DNA of 41,561 bases from positions 1 through 41,561 of the forward strand of contig JAGXGZ010000064.1 of assembly GCA_024636495.1 (NCBI GenBank), read 5' to 3'. The number at the start of each line of letters is the position of its first letter. The stretch's first letter is position 1. The position numbers and the translations under genes are program-made. Shown here one piece after another: positions 1-8,724 of this stretch. Under the pieces are notes generated by a model. The model did no database searches and had not been told where the DNA came from. It saw nothing but the letters and a program-made list of their open reading frames with translations. Source of the stretch: Roseobacter sp. (GTDB lineage Bacteria > Pseudomonadota > Alphaproteobacteria > Rhodobacterales > Rhodobacteraceae).

Positions 1-47
1 GATGGTACTGCGTCTTAAGACGTGGGAGAGTAGGTCACCGCCAAACC
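1..47 (+). rRNA. rrf: 5S ribosomal RNA, 3' part
   Basis: The first ~47 bases match the conserved 3' end of alphaproteobacterial 5S rRNA (GGTACTGCGTCTTAAGACGT, then GGGAGAGTAGGTCACCGCC). The 5' two thirds lie outside the window. The exact 3' end is uncertain by a few bases. This marks the end of an rRNA operon transcribed into the window; no tRNA follows the 5S gene. Confidence 0.9.
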
Positions 48-87
48 TAATAAATCCATCAATCTCTCTATACCAATAATAACCAAA

Positions 88-119
88 AAAAGCCCTGAGA
101 CCCAAATCTCAGGGCTTTT
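88..119 (+). terminator. Intrinsic terminator of the rRNA operon
   Basis: GCCCTGAGA (92-100) pairs perfectly with TCTCAGGGC (107-115) around a 6-base loop. The stem is preceded by a run of A and followed by TTTT, so it is a classic rho-independent terminator about 40 bp behind the 5S gene. The A run upstream would let it work in both directions. Confidence 0.88.
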
Positions 120-180
120 ACGCGTAAAATATCACAAAAATAAAAATACAAAATAACGGCGTTAAACGTAAAAGGACACC

Positions 181-636
181 GAGTTTGTCGGAGACCTATT
201 GCTTCAGTTTACGTGACCATATCGAGCATGTCGCGCTGTGCATAGAAGTTCTGTTCAGCCTGAGCTGGCGGTATATTCCCGATGAGCCCAAGCAGACGCC
301 TGTTGTTGAACAGGTTCTCACGGCAGCAGTCGTCATTCACTGCCAGCATGCGGAACTTGCGAGACGCACCAAACGTGTCAGACACAAAATCAAACGACCA
401 GCGCTCGCCGCCGCTGTCTTTCTCGACCTGCTTGACCCATCCGCTCAAGGTCTGGGGAATACAGCCGATCTTGGGTGCAATGGCCTCTATCGCGCCCGCC
501 TGCGTTTCATAAGAGCCTTGATGCTCGAACACCATTCGGACCGCCCAAGCGCGGACCTCTGGCGAGTAGCGATTTGCCATTTTGCTTTTTGTCATAACCA
601 TCATCCTTACTTAAGTTGCTGGTCTCTGACAAACCC
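181..636 (-). mobile_element. Decayed IS3-family insertion sequence relic
   Basis: GTTTGTCGGAGACC at 183-196 is matched by its near-perfect inverse GGTCTCTGACAAAC at 621-634 (13 of 14 positions), giving terminal inverted repeats for a ~455 bp element. A complete IS3 element is about 1.2-1.5 kb, so most of the transposase is gone. What remains inside reads as orfA followed by two separated pieces of orfB. No matching direct repeat is obvious outside the ends. The element is probably immobile by itself but could be moved by a full-length relative elsewhere in the genome. Confidence 0.75.
209..595 (-). pseudogene. IS3 transposase relic (orfA joined to orfB fragments)
   Basis: The first ~60 residues ([20 protein letters not shown]...) are the helix-turn-helix OrfA of IS3-type elements, binding the element ends. 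They run directly, in frame, into [16 protein letters not shown], which belongs to the first catalytic aspartate region of the OrfB DDE integrase. After ENL the sequence jumps to [19 protein letters not shown], which is the extreme C-terminus of OrfB. Two internal deletions therefore fused three pieces without breaking the frame. The second Asp and the Glu of the DDE triad are missing, so no transposase activity is expected. The start at 595 is chosen because AAGGA lies at good spacing upstream; an in-frame ATG at 604 is possible. Confidence 0.72.
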
Positions 637-807
637 AGGACGATTCACTGAGCAGATGTGGCGCGCTGGAGCATGACCTGCGGGACAAACTGGTCTTCTA
701 AATCGGCTGTTGAGCTCCAGAAAAGTGAGTAAATCGACATTATTTGGACACATTGTTTCGAGAAACTGGCAGTCTAATATGGTTGCAGTAACAGGTAGGG
801 TTTTTAC

Positions 808-1389
808 ATGATGAAATACGCGGCTTCTGGGTTCTTCCTTGTTTTCGGGGTTGCTGCCCTCAAAACGGCTTTGGTAGTCAGTTTTGTTTTGGGCACCGCC
901 CAAACTAATGTCACGACGATTATAGGGCTGTTCGCGCTATTTTTTGCGCTGACCAGTGGCGTAGCCTATCTTTGCATGACCCAACTGAAATCGTTGCTGG
1001 AGGCTCAGCGCAAAAGGCGCTTTGCTCCCGGCGAAGCCTCGCCCATAGCAAAGGAAAGTGTCGTGGCACATTACGCGCCCGATTGGGGTCTTTCCCAAGC
1101 CGAAGCCGATGTGGCGATTTTTGTCGCCAAGGGGTTCTCCAACAGTGAAGTTGCTGAAATGCGCGGCTGTGCCATTGCGACTGTTAAATCGCAGCTAGGA
1201 AGTATTTATCAAAAGTCGGGCCTTGGATCACGGTACCAGTTGATCTCTTTCGTGACTGACGAAGTCTGCGAGATGGCCAATGATCGTGAGACTGATGATA
1301 TGAAGCGCCATGGGCGCGTCGTGACGCAAAATATACTTCCACTAGTGGGCCGGAAGAAATCATTTAAATCTGAAAAACTATCTGCTTAA
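808..1389 (+). CDS. Membrane-anchored LuxR-type HTH regulator
   Basis: A 193-residue protein. Two hydrophobic segments (about residues 7-29 and 38-60) predict membrane anchoring near the N-terminus. Residues ~92-160 form a LuxR/GerE-type helix-turn-helix: LSQAEADVAIFVAKGFSNSE, then VAEMRGCAIATVKSQLGSIY. There is no receiver or autoinducer-binding domain, so the signal is unknown. The ATG at 808 follows AGGTAGGG at 9-base spacing. It stands alone: an IS relic lies upstream and the convergent Tad pilus operon lies beyond a shared terminator. Control of the pilus genes is possible but only suggested by position. The DNA-binding domain is well supported; the target is not known. Confidence 0.8.
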   Translation: MMKYAASGFFLVFGVAALKTALVVSFVLGTAQTNVTTIIGLFALFFALTSGVAYLCMTQLKSLLEAQRKRRFAPGEASPIAKESVVAHYAPDWGLSQAEADVAIFVAKGFSNSEVAEMRGCAIATVKSQLGSIYQKSGLGSRYQLISFVTDEVCEMANDRETDDMKRHGRVVTQNILPLVGRKKSFKSEKLSA

Positions 1390-1410
1390 GATAGATGTGT
1401 TGTGTTGATA

Positions 1411-1436
1411 AGCGGGCCTTTTGGCCCGCTTTTTCG
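1411..1436 (+). terminator. Intrinsic terminator after the LuxR-type gene
   Basis: AGCGGGCC (1411-1418) pairs with GGCCCGCT (1423-1430) around a TTTT loop, followed by TTTTC. It sits between the convergent LuxR-type gene (stop at 1389) and tadG (stop at 1456) and could serve both; the U tract is better in the plus direction. Confidence 0.88.
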
Positions 1437-1455
1437 TAGGCGCTGATATCCGCGC

Positions 1456-3231
1456 CTATTGTATCAGCCGAACCAGCTCACAATGATGTCCTGTCAATTT
1501 CAGCTCTCCTTCGCCGAGCTGCAAGCCTGCAGTGTCCAGCGTTGTGTCGATGACCCTGTCAAGCGGCAGAGCCAGTGCGGCAAGCAATTGGGCGGGTAAT
1601 GCTGCAAGGACATCCTGTAGCACCGGTGCCACCAGATCCGAGACCAACCCTTCTTGCCCGGGCTTGATCCGAACTTCGGTTCGGGAGGGGGAAAGCAGAC
1701 TGAACACACCCGATGACAACAAATCACCAGAGCCAAAGTATTTGATGTTTTCGCCCGCTTTGACCTCTGCTTGGGTAAAGCGGAGCGTTTCTGTCTGGGA
1801 GGCACCCAAGGTGACTTTTGATCGGGCCTGCACGGTGATCCCTGAAACCACAACATCCGGAAGCAGGGGAAGATCAATTCGTATTGTCAGGTCAAGCAGA
1901 TCCGCAAACTCCAATGATGATGGTGAAAGGGGGCCACCGGTGAACATTTCCTCTGGTAGTTTGCCAAGATACAGTGCGGCTACGGCCGTTCCGTTCTGTG
2001 GGTTCAGAGGTGTTTGTGCAGTTGAAAAACGTGCGGCGGTCGCCTGGGGGTCAGACAAGGCGCAACTGATCTCTTCTAATGTTGCTGTAGCGCCGGCCAG
2101 TTCAACATAAATTGGCAATTCCAGACGCGTGACAGAGACGCCTAAACCCAGATTGCCCAACAGATCAGGGGCGAATGCGATATCGTTTTTAAGTCTTACC
2201 GCCGCGCGGTTAAGTTCGACACCTTCCTCTCCCAATGCGACCCACCCGGATCTTGCAGGTGGTTCGCCCGCTGCAAGGCGCGTGGTCACGGATGTTACGC
2301 CGGGTACGGCGACGCGGGCGCCGAGCAAATGTTGGAAGTCGTTTGCACCGACGACAGAGCCCAGAATATCCAAAGCGGAAAGATCGATCTGCGATGCAAA
2401 TTCGATTGCCGTAAGCCCAAGCGCGCTGTCGATCCCGCCAATCAATGCCTCGACGGGCAAACTGACGGGACCTGCGTTGGGGATGCTTTCGACGGTGTTC
2501 GATGCACTTGTTGGCAGCAAGCTTTGCAAGGCTGCAAAGAGGCGGTCCGTGTTGGTTGTGGCGTCTAGAATGGCGGCTGGATTGCGATCCGCATTTCCTG
2601 CAAGCCGGTCCATTTCCCCTAAAAGATCACCCATATTAACCGTCGTTTCAGACAATAGCTGAATATCTCCGGCACTTAGCGTGACCGAAGTGTTTAAACT
2701 ATCCGACAGGACCGAATTCAAAGCGGCCGCATCCAAACGGGCGATGTTACTGGTAAGCGAGAAACTGGCGGCACCCGTGCGGATCGCAGTCGAGCTTCGC
2801 GTTAGACGCACATTATCGCTGTCGGTAAAAATCTTGGCAAAATGGAGCGGGGTGTCATCTTGGAGTTTTACAAAAACCGCGTTTATGCCGCGACTGCCTT
2901 CAGGCAGCGGTGTGAAACGATCGGCGGGCGCGAATGCAGGATTGCGCAGAAAGCGGCCCGTTTGCAGGTTGGCTAATGTTGCTGTTGTGCGGTTGTTTTT
3001 GACCAGTGTATTCACCGCGCGTGCGGTGGCTGCATCTGTATCTACCACGCTGCTCATCGCGACAAGATCGCCGTCTGCCTGTAATTTAGCCCGCTCGCGG
3101 TACAGCGATGCAACATCGACGCCAAGTGCTACAAACCCGATCAATACGGTCAGTAAGAGCGAGACAATGACCGCAACGGCCCCGTTTTCATCGCGGCAGA
3201 AAGCTTGAAGCTGCCTTGATTTAATAAGCAA
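1456..3231 (-). CDS. tadG: TadG-like pilus assembly protein
   Basis: A 591-residue protein with the TadE/G-like N-terminal signature: charged start, then DENGAVAVIVSLLLTVLIGF (residues ~14-33), a prepilin-like membrane helix that anchors a long extracytoplasmic domain. TadG proteins are minor pseudopilin-like parts of the Flp/Tad adhesion pilus. No von Willebrand A domain is evident in the remainder, which is rich in Leu, Ala and Thr; many TadG proteins carry one, so this is a shorter or divergent version. The start is TTG at 3231, supported by AAGGGAG eight bases upstream; no ATG lies before the hydrophobic helix. It overlaps the end of tadE by 11 bases. It is the last gene of the Tad operon. 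Confidence 0.8.
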   Translation of the reverse strand: MLIKSRQLQAFCRDENGAVAVIVSLLLTVLIGFVALGVDVASLYRERAKLQADGDLVAMSSVVDTDAATARAVNTLVKNNRTTATLANLQTGRFLRNPAFAPADRFTPLPEGSRGINAVFVKLQDDTPLHFAKIFTDSDNVRLTRSSTAIRTGAASFSLTSNIARLDAAALNSVLSDSLNTSVTLSAGDIQLLSETTVNMGDLLGEMDRLAGNADRNPAAILDATTNTDRLFAALQSLLPTSASNTVESIPNAGPVSLPVEALIGGIDSALGLTAIEFASQIDLSALDILGSVVGANDFQHLLGARVAVPGVTSVTTRLAAGEPPARSGWVALGEEGVELNRAAVRLKNDIAFAPDLLGNLGLGVSVTRLELPIYVELAGATATLEEISCALSDPQATAARFSTAQTPLNPQNGTAVAALYLGKLPEEMFTGGPLSPSSLEFADLLDLTIRIDLPLLPDVVVSGITVQARSKVTLGASQTETLRFTQAEVKAGENIKYFGSGDLLSSGVFSLLSPSRTEVRIKPGQEGLVSDLVAPVLQDVLAALPAQLLAALALPLDRVIDTTLDTAGLQLGEGELKLTGHHCELVRLIQ

Positions 3232-3652
3232 GATACGCGCTCCCTTTGATGTCAGAGATGTTCAATCCCAACAGACTGTTCGCGATGCCCAATACAGATG
3301 AGGCAATCGCGTAGGTGATATTTATTGTCATGCTGGGCGGGTTCACGTCGTTTGTGGAAACCTGCGGGCTGATGGCATCTTGGATCAAAAGCGGATAGTT
3401 GATGCTGGCTTTTGCCAAATACGCTTCGGCCAGTTCGATCCGTTCCTGCATGTCAAGACCGGCGACAGAGGCGCGCGCGGTGTCGGTCGCCAACTGGGAA
3501 ACCGAATGGCTGACGCCAATGAAATAGCCGACCGTGATGATGCCAAACAGCAATCCAAACAGCAGTGGCGCGATCAAGACAAACTCGACCGCGACGGCGC
3601 CTGACTGATTGCGTCGGAAAGCTTTTAGAAATGCCAATGGGGTATAGGTCAT
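3221..3652 (-). CDS. tadE: TadE-like minor pilin
   Basis: A 143-residue protein with a TadE-like domain: NQSGAVAVEFVLIAPLLFGL (residues ~14-33) carries the glycine-alanine processing site and the Glu at +5 that mark pseudopilins, followed by a ~100-residue periplasmic part. In other Tad systems TadE and TadF are cleaved by the prepilin peptidase TadV and are needed for pilus assembly. The ATG at 3652 begins MTYTPLAFLK, eight bases after the tadC stop. An open frame continues upstream inside tadC but lacks pilin features and is not used here. Confidence 0.85.
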   Translation of the reverse strand: MTYTPLAFLKAFRRNQSGAVAVEFVLIAPLLFGLLFGIITVGYFIGVSHSVSQLATDTARASVAGLDMQERIELAEAYLAKASINYPLLIQDAISPQVSTNDVNPPSMTINITYAIASSVLGIANSLLGLNISDIKGSAYLAY

Positions 3653-3660
3653 GATCCGTC

Positions 3661-4629
3661 TCATCCTCCGGCGATGATGTTGTCGAAAACGCTTAGGGCA
3701 GCCGGGCCAACAAGAACCACAAATACTGCGGGCATGATGCAAAAGATCAGGGGCAATGTCATGAGAACGGGCAAGCGTGCCGCTTTCTCCTCGACGGCAA
3801 GCAATCGATTGCCGCGCTGTTCAATAATCAAAGTCCGCATGGCCCGTGAAAAGGGTGTGCCGTATCTGTCTGACTGATCCAATGTCTGGGTGAAAACACC
3901 CATTTCCGGCAGTGGAACACGGATATTCAGCTTTTCATAAGCACTGCGATAGTCATTGGTCATCGCCATTTCTGACACCATCTGAAGAATTTCGCGCGAA
4001 AGGTCCGGGTGGCTGAGCGACATTTCATGGGCAATACGGTGCAGTGCCGGTTGTGGGCCAAGACCGGCTTCAGAGGTGATCACGATCAGCTCCAACATAT
4101 CAGGAAAGCTGCGGCGGATGCGGTCAAGGCGGGTTTTGCGGCGCAGACCAACGGCGATATCGACCCCCTTGGACAGCGCCAGCGCAGAGCCGATCACAAT
4201 CGCTACCGGCATCAATATCCGTACGTCGATTGGCATTGTGGCGCCAACCCAGATCAGCCCTGACATCAAGGCGGCAATCGGCAGAACGGTCTTGAGAAAG
4301 GCATAAATCAACAGCGCGTCACGGCTGCGGTACCCGGCCGAGGAAAGCTCCGCTGCCGTCTCGCTTGCTTCACCGCCCAAAACCACTGAAAGACGTTCAC
4401 CAACCGTGACAACAATGCGCCGGATGCGTCCCGAAATTATGCCGATCAGGCCTAGCGATGCAGTTTTGCCAGAGGCATCACGTGCCTGCTCTGATCCGTT
4501 GGCACGGCGCAGTCTTGCGTCGCGCAGGCTGCGCTGGTGTTCTGAATACAACAATGCCGACAGGGCCAGCATCACGCTGCTAAGCCCGAAAAAGGCCATC
4601 CAGAAGATATGAAATAATGTATCAGACAT
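3661..4629 (-). CDS. tadC: Tad pilus inner-membrane platform protein TadC
   Basis: A 322-residue type II secretion F-type membrane protein. It has an N-terminal membrane helix, a central cytoplasmic domain (SFPDMLELIVITSEAGLGPQ at about residue 180, then a helical block ending LDQSDRYGTPFSRAMRTL) and two C-terminal helices (LPLIFCIMPAVFVVLVGP). TadB and TadC together form the platform on which the ATPase TadA pushes pilin subunits outward. The ATG at 4629 overlaps the tadB stop by 8 bases, indicating translational coupling; a longer frame starting inside tadB is less likely. Confidence 0.88.
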   Translation of the reverse strand: MSDTLFHIFWMAFFGLSSVMLALSALLYSEHQRSLRDARLRRANGSEQARDASGKTASLGLIGIISGRIRRIVVTVGERLSVVLGGEASETAAELSSAGYRSRDALLIYAFLKTVLPIAALMSGLIWVGATMPIDVRILMPVAIVIGSALALSKGVDIAVGLRRKTRLDRIRRSFPDMLELIVITSEAGLGPQPALHRIAHEMSLSHPDLSREILQMVSEMAMTNDYRSAYEKLNIRVPLPEMGVFTQTLDQSDRYGTPFSRAMRTLIIEQRGNRLLAVEEKAARLPVLMTLPLIFCIMPAVFVVLVGPAALSVFDNIIAGG

Positions 4630-5575
4630 CGAGTTTCCCCATGCGCACCATGGTGAAAATGCCAAGCGCTATACTGGTGATCGCTGTCAGCGACATAACC
4701 CGGCCACGTGGATCTGCATAAAGGGGTTCCAGGTAGGCACCATTCAAGACCGCCAGCAACAGGGCAACTGCAAAGGGTAGCGATGCAAGGATCACAGCAC
4801 TTGCGCGCGCTTCCGATGATAAAGCACGGGCTTTTTTGCGCAATTTGCGGCGTTCGCGCAGCTGTGCGGCAAGGTTTTCCATCGTTTCGATCAGGTTACC
4901 GCCGGTTTCCGCCTGTAATGCGGTCGATACTGCGAAAAAAGTCACCTCGGGGAGCGGCAAACGGGCGCTAAGCCGGTCAAGACTTTCTGCCAGCGTTGTG
5001 CCCATCCTAACCTCGTCATGGCAGCGGGTAAATTCGCGCAAGATCGGGCCTTTTGAGTTTGCCACAACGATCGCCATTGAATCCATCACAGGACGCCCGG
5101 CACGAAGACCTCGCGCAAAGATATCAAGCGTTTCGGGAAGATCGGCTGCAAAAGCTGCCTTATACCGGTTTTGCGCAATGTTCAGGATCGAAACAAGCAG
5201 GCCGAGTATGACGAAAGCAGCGACCGGCAAAGCGCCCAGCGGGTGAATGCGCAGGACCAGAACCGCCAAAGCATAGACGCCAAGCAAGGCGATCCCCGAT
5301 TGGATCAACACTTCTGCAACGCTCAGACGCAAACTTGTTTGGTCAAGCTGGCGTTCAATGAATGCTACGACCTGTTCCACCGGGTTTGAAGGCTGGGTCA
5401 TTTTGGGGCTCTTGCCCTTCAGCTTGCCGGGCAGGGGGGTTGATTCCTTGGCAACCGCGCGGGTCAGACGGGCAATATGGCGGCGGCGCTGACGGTCCGC
5501 CAGAATAAAGCCGAACAGCAAAAGCGCTGCGTTTAGAATAAAACCTACAATAAGCAAAATCGTAATAATTGACAT
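4622..5575 (-). CDS. tadB: Tad pilus inner-membrane platform protein TadB
   Basis: A 317-residue type II secretion F-type protein, paralogous to TadC. It has an N-terminal helix (residues ~3-25), paired helices at ~85-125, a cytoplasmic GspF domain with LPETLDIFARGLRAGRPVMD and LQAETGGNLIETMENLAAQL, and two C-terminal helices. The family role is to couple ATP hydrolysis by TadA to pilus extrusion. It starts 3 bases after the tadA stop and overlaps tadC, so it lies firmly inside the operon. Confidence 0.9.
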   Translation of the reverse strand: MSIITILLIVGFILNAALLLFGFILADRQRRRHIARLTRAVAKESTPLPGKLKGKSPKMTQPSNPVEQVVAFIERQLDQTSLRLSVAEVLIQSGIALLGVYALAVLVLRIHPLGALPVAAFVILGLLVSILNIAQNRYKAAFAADLPETLDIFARGLRAGRPVMDSMAIVVANSKGPILREFTRCHDEVRMGTTLAESLDRLSARLPLPEVTFFAVSTALQAETGGNLIETMENLAAQLRERRKLRKKARALSSEARASAVILASLPFAVALLLAVLNGAYLEPLYADPRGRVMSLTAITSIALGIFTMVRMGKLDV

Positions 5576-5578
5576 TAA

Positions 5579-7201
5579 CTAGCTCCCCAAAATCGCGTCA
5601 AGTTCGTCAGCGACGCCGTAATCGGCAGCGCGGCTTGCAAACTTTGGTCGGTAGCCTGAATAAACATGCTCTCCGGTCACTTTTGCGCGGGTGCTTGAAG
5701 GATCAGTGCGAAATGAAAACAGCTCTTGCAGGGTAATGACGTCCCCCGAAATACCCGCAATTTCGGAGATTGAAGTCACACGCCGTTTACCGTCGCGCAT
5801 CCGCGACACCTGAACAATCAGATGCACGGCATCGGCAAGTTGACGTCGCACGACGCCGTTACCCGGCGCAAAGCCAGCGAGGGCCGCCATGCTTTCCACA
5901 CGGGTCAACGCTTCGGCAGGGGAGTTTGCGTGCAGCGTGCTCATTGATCCGTCGTGGCCAGTGTTCATCGCTTGCAGCAGATCAAGCACCTCATCCCCGC
6001 GCACCTCGCCGATTATGATACGGTCTGGACGCATCCGCAACGCGTTGCGTACCAGCGTGCGCATGGTGATTTCGCCGACGCCTTCAACGTTGGCCGGGCG
6101 CGTTTCAAATCGCACCACATGGCTTTGTTGAAAGCGCAGTTCGGCTGCGTCCTCGATGGTGACGATCCGCTCGCCTTCGGGAATAAACCCCGACATTGCG
6201 TTCATCAGCGTTGTCTTGCCCGAACCTGTCCCACCCGAGACCAATACGTTCAGGCGCAGATACGCGGCTAGGGCAAGAAAGCGGCTCATTTGCGAGGTAA
6301 GGCTGCCCCCCTCTACAAGGTTATCCAGCTTGACCGGCGCAGACGGGAATTTGCGGATCGTGATTGTCGGACCATCAATGGCCAGCGGCGGCACGGCGAT
6401 ATTAACCCGGCTGCCGTCCGATAGGCGGGCATCGACCACGGGTTGGCTTTCATCAATACGGCGCCCCACGGCAGACACAATGCGACTGGCAACTGCAAAA
6501 ACATGAGCGTTGTCGCGAAAGCGAATGTCGGTCAGCTCCAGCTTGCCACCACGCTCAACATATACTTTGTCCGGCCCGTTCACCATGATATCAGTGACGC
6601 GCTCGTCGGCCAGCAAGGCCTCAAGCGGACCAAGACCCAGCATATCGGCCAACACGGCGACAACCAGCTCGGATATTTCACGACCGTTCAGATGCATCTT
6701 GTTGCGCGCTGAAAGCGCCTCGATGCCATGACGGATCAGGCTTTCTTGTTCAGCACGCGGCTTGGATGCCAATTCGCTGAAATCAAGAAACTCGAGTAAT
6801 GATCGGACGACCTCGTTGGCTAGCGTCAGCATTTTCATGGACGGTGCAACGGCCGATGTTGTTGAAATCATCGGCAGCGGTTTAGGCGCGGGGGCCGGTT
6901 TTGCGACAGATACGAGCGCAGGCGCTACAGTTTCAACGGGGTCTTGAACCTGCATCTTGGGGGTCAGTTCAAGCGGCGCGATTTCTTGAGACTTTGGCGG
7001 TTCCAGCTCCTTTACGGCGTCCGCCAAAATCTGGCGTTGCATCGCGAGCGGCCAATGAAAATCCCCACGCTCGACGACATAAGACACCGCTGCATTGGCC
7101 CGATCTTCGGGGGTAAACCCGTCAGCATCCATTTGCTGCGCGATTTCTACGACCTGAGCGACAGTGTCGCGCAAGGACGGTTGGCTGATATGTAGGGTCA
7201 T
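5579..7201 (-). CDS. tadA: Tad pilus secretion ATPase TadA/CpaF
   Basis: A 540-residue hexameric secretion ATPase of the CpaF/VirB11-PulE type. It has a Walker [10 protein letters not shown] at residues 323-331, an Asp/Glu box around 345-355 ([11 protein letters not shown]), a Walker B region RIIIGEVRG at 394-402 and a His box STLHANS at 421-427. The first ~120 residues are a variable, Pro/Ala-rich extension. It powers Flp pilus polymerisation at the cytoplasmic face. The ATG at 7201 is chosen because it forms an ATGA overlap with the tadZ stop; the open frame upstream of it is out of context. Confidence 0.93.
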   Translation of the reverse strand: MTLHISQPSLRDTVAQVVEIAQQMDADGFTPEDRANAAVSYVVERGDFHWPLAMQRQILADAVKELEPPKSQEIAPLELTPKMQVQDPVETVAPALVSVAKPAPAPKPLPMISTTSAVAPSMKMLTLANEVVRSLLEFLDFSELASKPRAEQESLIRHGIEALSARNKMHLNGREISELVVAVLADMLGLGPLEALLADERVTDIMVNGPDKVYVERGGKLELTDIRFRDNAHVFAVASRIVSAVGRRIDESQPVVDARLSDGSRVNIAVPPLAIDGPTITIRKFPSAPVKLDNLVEGGSLTSQMSRFLALAAYLRLNVLVSGGTGSGKTTLMNAMSGFIPEGERIVTIEDAAELRFQQSHVVRFETRPANVEGVGEITMRTLVRNALRMRPDRIIIGEVRGDEVLDLLQAMNTGHDGSMSTLHANSPAEALTRVESMAALAGFAPGNGVVRRQLADAVHLIVQVSRMRDGKRRVTSISEIAGISGDVITLQELFSFRTDPSSTRAKVTGEHVYSGYRPKFASRAADYGVADELDAILGS

Positions 7202-8433
7202 GCGGATGCCCTGCGGAAAAAGCCAAGGCTTTTCTTGGATGCTGCTGTTTCTTGTTCTGCTACAGCACGGCTGCTGGCCATCTCCCAAAGGGCGCTGGTG
7301 GCTTTTGCGTAGGGGTTTCGCGGTTGGGTTTCGATGACAGGTTTCGCGGCGCGGTGCGCCTTGCGCAGGGCAGCCTCGTTGTTTGGCATGACCACCGCCA
7401 CATCTTGCCCGATTGCCTTGGCCACATCATTTGCGGTCAGTTTTGCGTCTTGGCGAAACTCTGACAGGACGGGCAGGATCGTCAGGTTAGGTGCGTTTGT
7501 TTTGAGAAATGCAATCATGCGGCTCGCAACATTGACGCCCGAATATCCAGCAGGCAGCACAAGCACCAGCGTATCAAGGGCATCTGCGAGGGCGGGCTGC
7601 TGGATCAGAACCGCGCGCGGAAGGTCAACGATCACAGCATCGAAATTCGATTTCATCGACTGGATCAACTGGGGGAAGGCGGCATCCAGCGTTTCAATAT
7701 TCTGGGTCGTATGCGCTTGTTGCGAATAAAGCGCCAAGCGGTCGTTCAACCGTTCCATCGTGGCGCCCAAAAAGGTTTTGTCGATCCGTTCGGGCGAGGA
7801 AAGCGCCTCTTGCAGACCGGGGGTGTCTTTGCGGTCAAGATCAATCGCCTGAGAACCAAAGCGCAGATCGGCATCAATCAACGCGGTGTGCAGGGCAGGC
7901 CCTTTTGTCGCCGCAGCATAAAAGGCCAGGCTTTGTGCCAGCAGGCTGGTGCCAACCCCGCCATTGCAGCCCATAACACCCACGCATTTACCAAGCTTTA
8001 GAGCAGGGGTTTGAAAAGACGCCTGCACAACCTCTTGAATCTGTGGTGCCGCTTGGCTGTTCGCAGCGACGATTTCTTCGGGCGATACAGGAAACGCAAA
8101 ATATTCCAACGCACCAGCATTTCGCAGCGCGCGGTAAGTGCCAAGATCGGACTTGTCCCCCAAGACGACCACATTGGCACCAGTTCGGGAAAGTTCGGTC
8201 ACACTTTCGCAGGCATCGTCTAGCGACATATTGCCCATTTCCGTGAGGATGGTTTTCGCAATCGGCACGCCCGTGCAAATCCGCGCTGCCCCGCCCAAAC
8301 CACCGCCGTGAATGGCCGCTTGACTGCCCGACGTCAGGACGACGACGGCGCGCGCAAGATCGGCACCTTGATCGGTACACACATATGCGGCGAGAGGGGA
8401 GATCGCAGCGCTGTTTACATTCGCATGTGACAT
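7198..8433 (-). CDS. tadZ: TadZ/CpaE pilus localisation protein
   Basis: A 411-residue protein with an N-terminal receiver-like domain (residues ~20-140) and a C-terminal ParA/MinD-like ATPase domain. The P-loop is deviant: GCNGGVGTSLLAQSL around residue 155 has GGVG but no signature lysine, as is usual for TadZ/CpaE. A Walker B-like FDAVIVDLPRAV follows at ~265. In other bacteria this protein places the pilus machine at the cell pole. AAGG precedes the ATG at 8433 by about 9 bases. It lies 87 bp behind flp, with a strong hairpin in the gap. Confidence 0.9.
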   Translation of the reverse strand: MSHANVNSAAISPLAAYVCTDQGADLARAVVVLTSGSQAAIHGGGLGGAARICTGVPIAKTILTEMGNMSLDDACESVTELSRTGANVVVLGDKSDLGTYRALRNAGALEYFAFPVSPEEIVAANSQAAPQIQEVVQASFQTPALKLGKCVGVMGCNGGVGTSLLAQSLAFYAAATKGPALHTALIDADLRFGSQAIDLDRKDTPGLQEALSSPERIDKTFLGATMERLNDRLALYSQQAHTTQNIETLDAAFPQLIQSMKSNFDAVIVDLPRAVLIQQPALADALDTLVLVLPAGYSGVNVASRMIAFLKTNAPNLTILPVLSEFRQDAKLTANDVAKAIGQDVAVVMPNNEAALRKAHRAAKPVIETQPRNPYAKATSALWEMASSRAVAEQETAASKKSLGFFRRASA

Positions 8434-8476
8434 TTGGGGAGCCTTGGATAGAATGAGGAAGAAGCGGCTTTAGGCG

Positions 8477-8506
8477 AATGCATGCGAGCCAGCGCTCGCA
8501 TGCATT
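8477..8506 (-). promoter_or_regulatory. Long perfect hairpin between flp and tadZ
   Basis: AATGCATGCGAGC (8477-8489) and GCTCGCATGCATT (8494-8506) are exact inverse complements around a 4-base loop. It starts 14 bases behind the pilin stop. No T run follows on the minus strand, so it is more likely an mRNA-stabilising or attenuating hairpin than a full terminator. The likely effect is a high pilin to machinery ratio. Confidence 0.8.
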
Positions 8507-8520
8507 TCAAGCAAGTTGGA

Positions 8521-8724
8521 TTAGCCGCCCGACTGCGCAGTCGTCAAAGCAGAGTTCATAGTGACAAAGCCGGTGTTTGTGCTTTGGCCAAGCGCTGCAA
8601 CGGATCCAACAATAACGGCGCCAACGAGGGCAGCAAACAAACCGTATTCAATAGCGGTCGCGCCGTCTTCGTCTTTTGCGAAGGTGCGGATGGCAATTTT
8701 CAGTGCTTTGCGTGTGTAGGTCAT
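8521..8724 (-). CDS. flp: Flp-family type IVb pilin
   Basis: A 67-residue prepilin, normal for Flp. It has a short charged leader ending EDG, cleavage expected between Gly21 and Ala22, then ATAIEYGLFAALVGAVIVGS with Glu at +5 and Tyr at +6, the Flp hallmark, forming the hydrophobic polymerisation helix; the C-terminus is short and Gly/Ser/Thr-rich. It would be processed by a TadV-type prepilin peptidase, which is not encoded here. The ATG at 8724 begins MTYTRKALK; a longer frame upstream lacks pilin features. It is the first gene of the Tad operon. Confidence 0.93.
   Translation of the reverse strand: MTYTRKALKIAIRTFAKDEDGATAIEYGLFAALVGAVIVGSVAALGQSTNTGFVTMNSALTTAQSGG

Noticed and set aside
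48..180. tRNA gene behind the 5S rRNA, as in some rRNA operons
   Set aside because: No cloverleaf or TTCGAATC-like T-loop is visible; the terminator follows directly.
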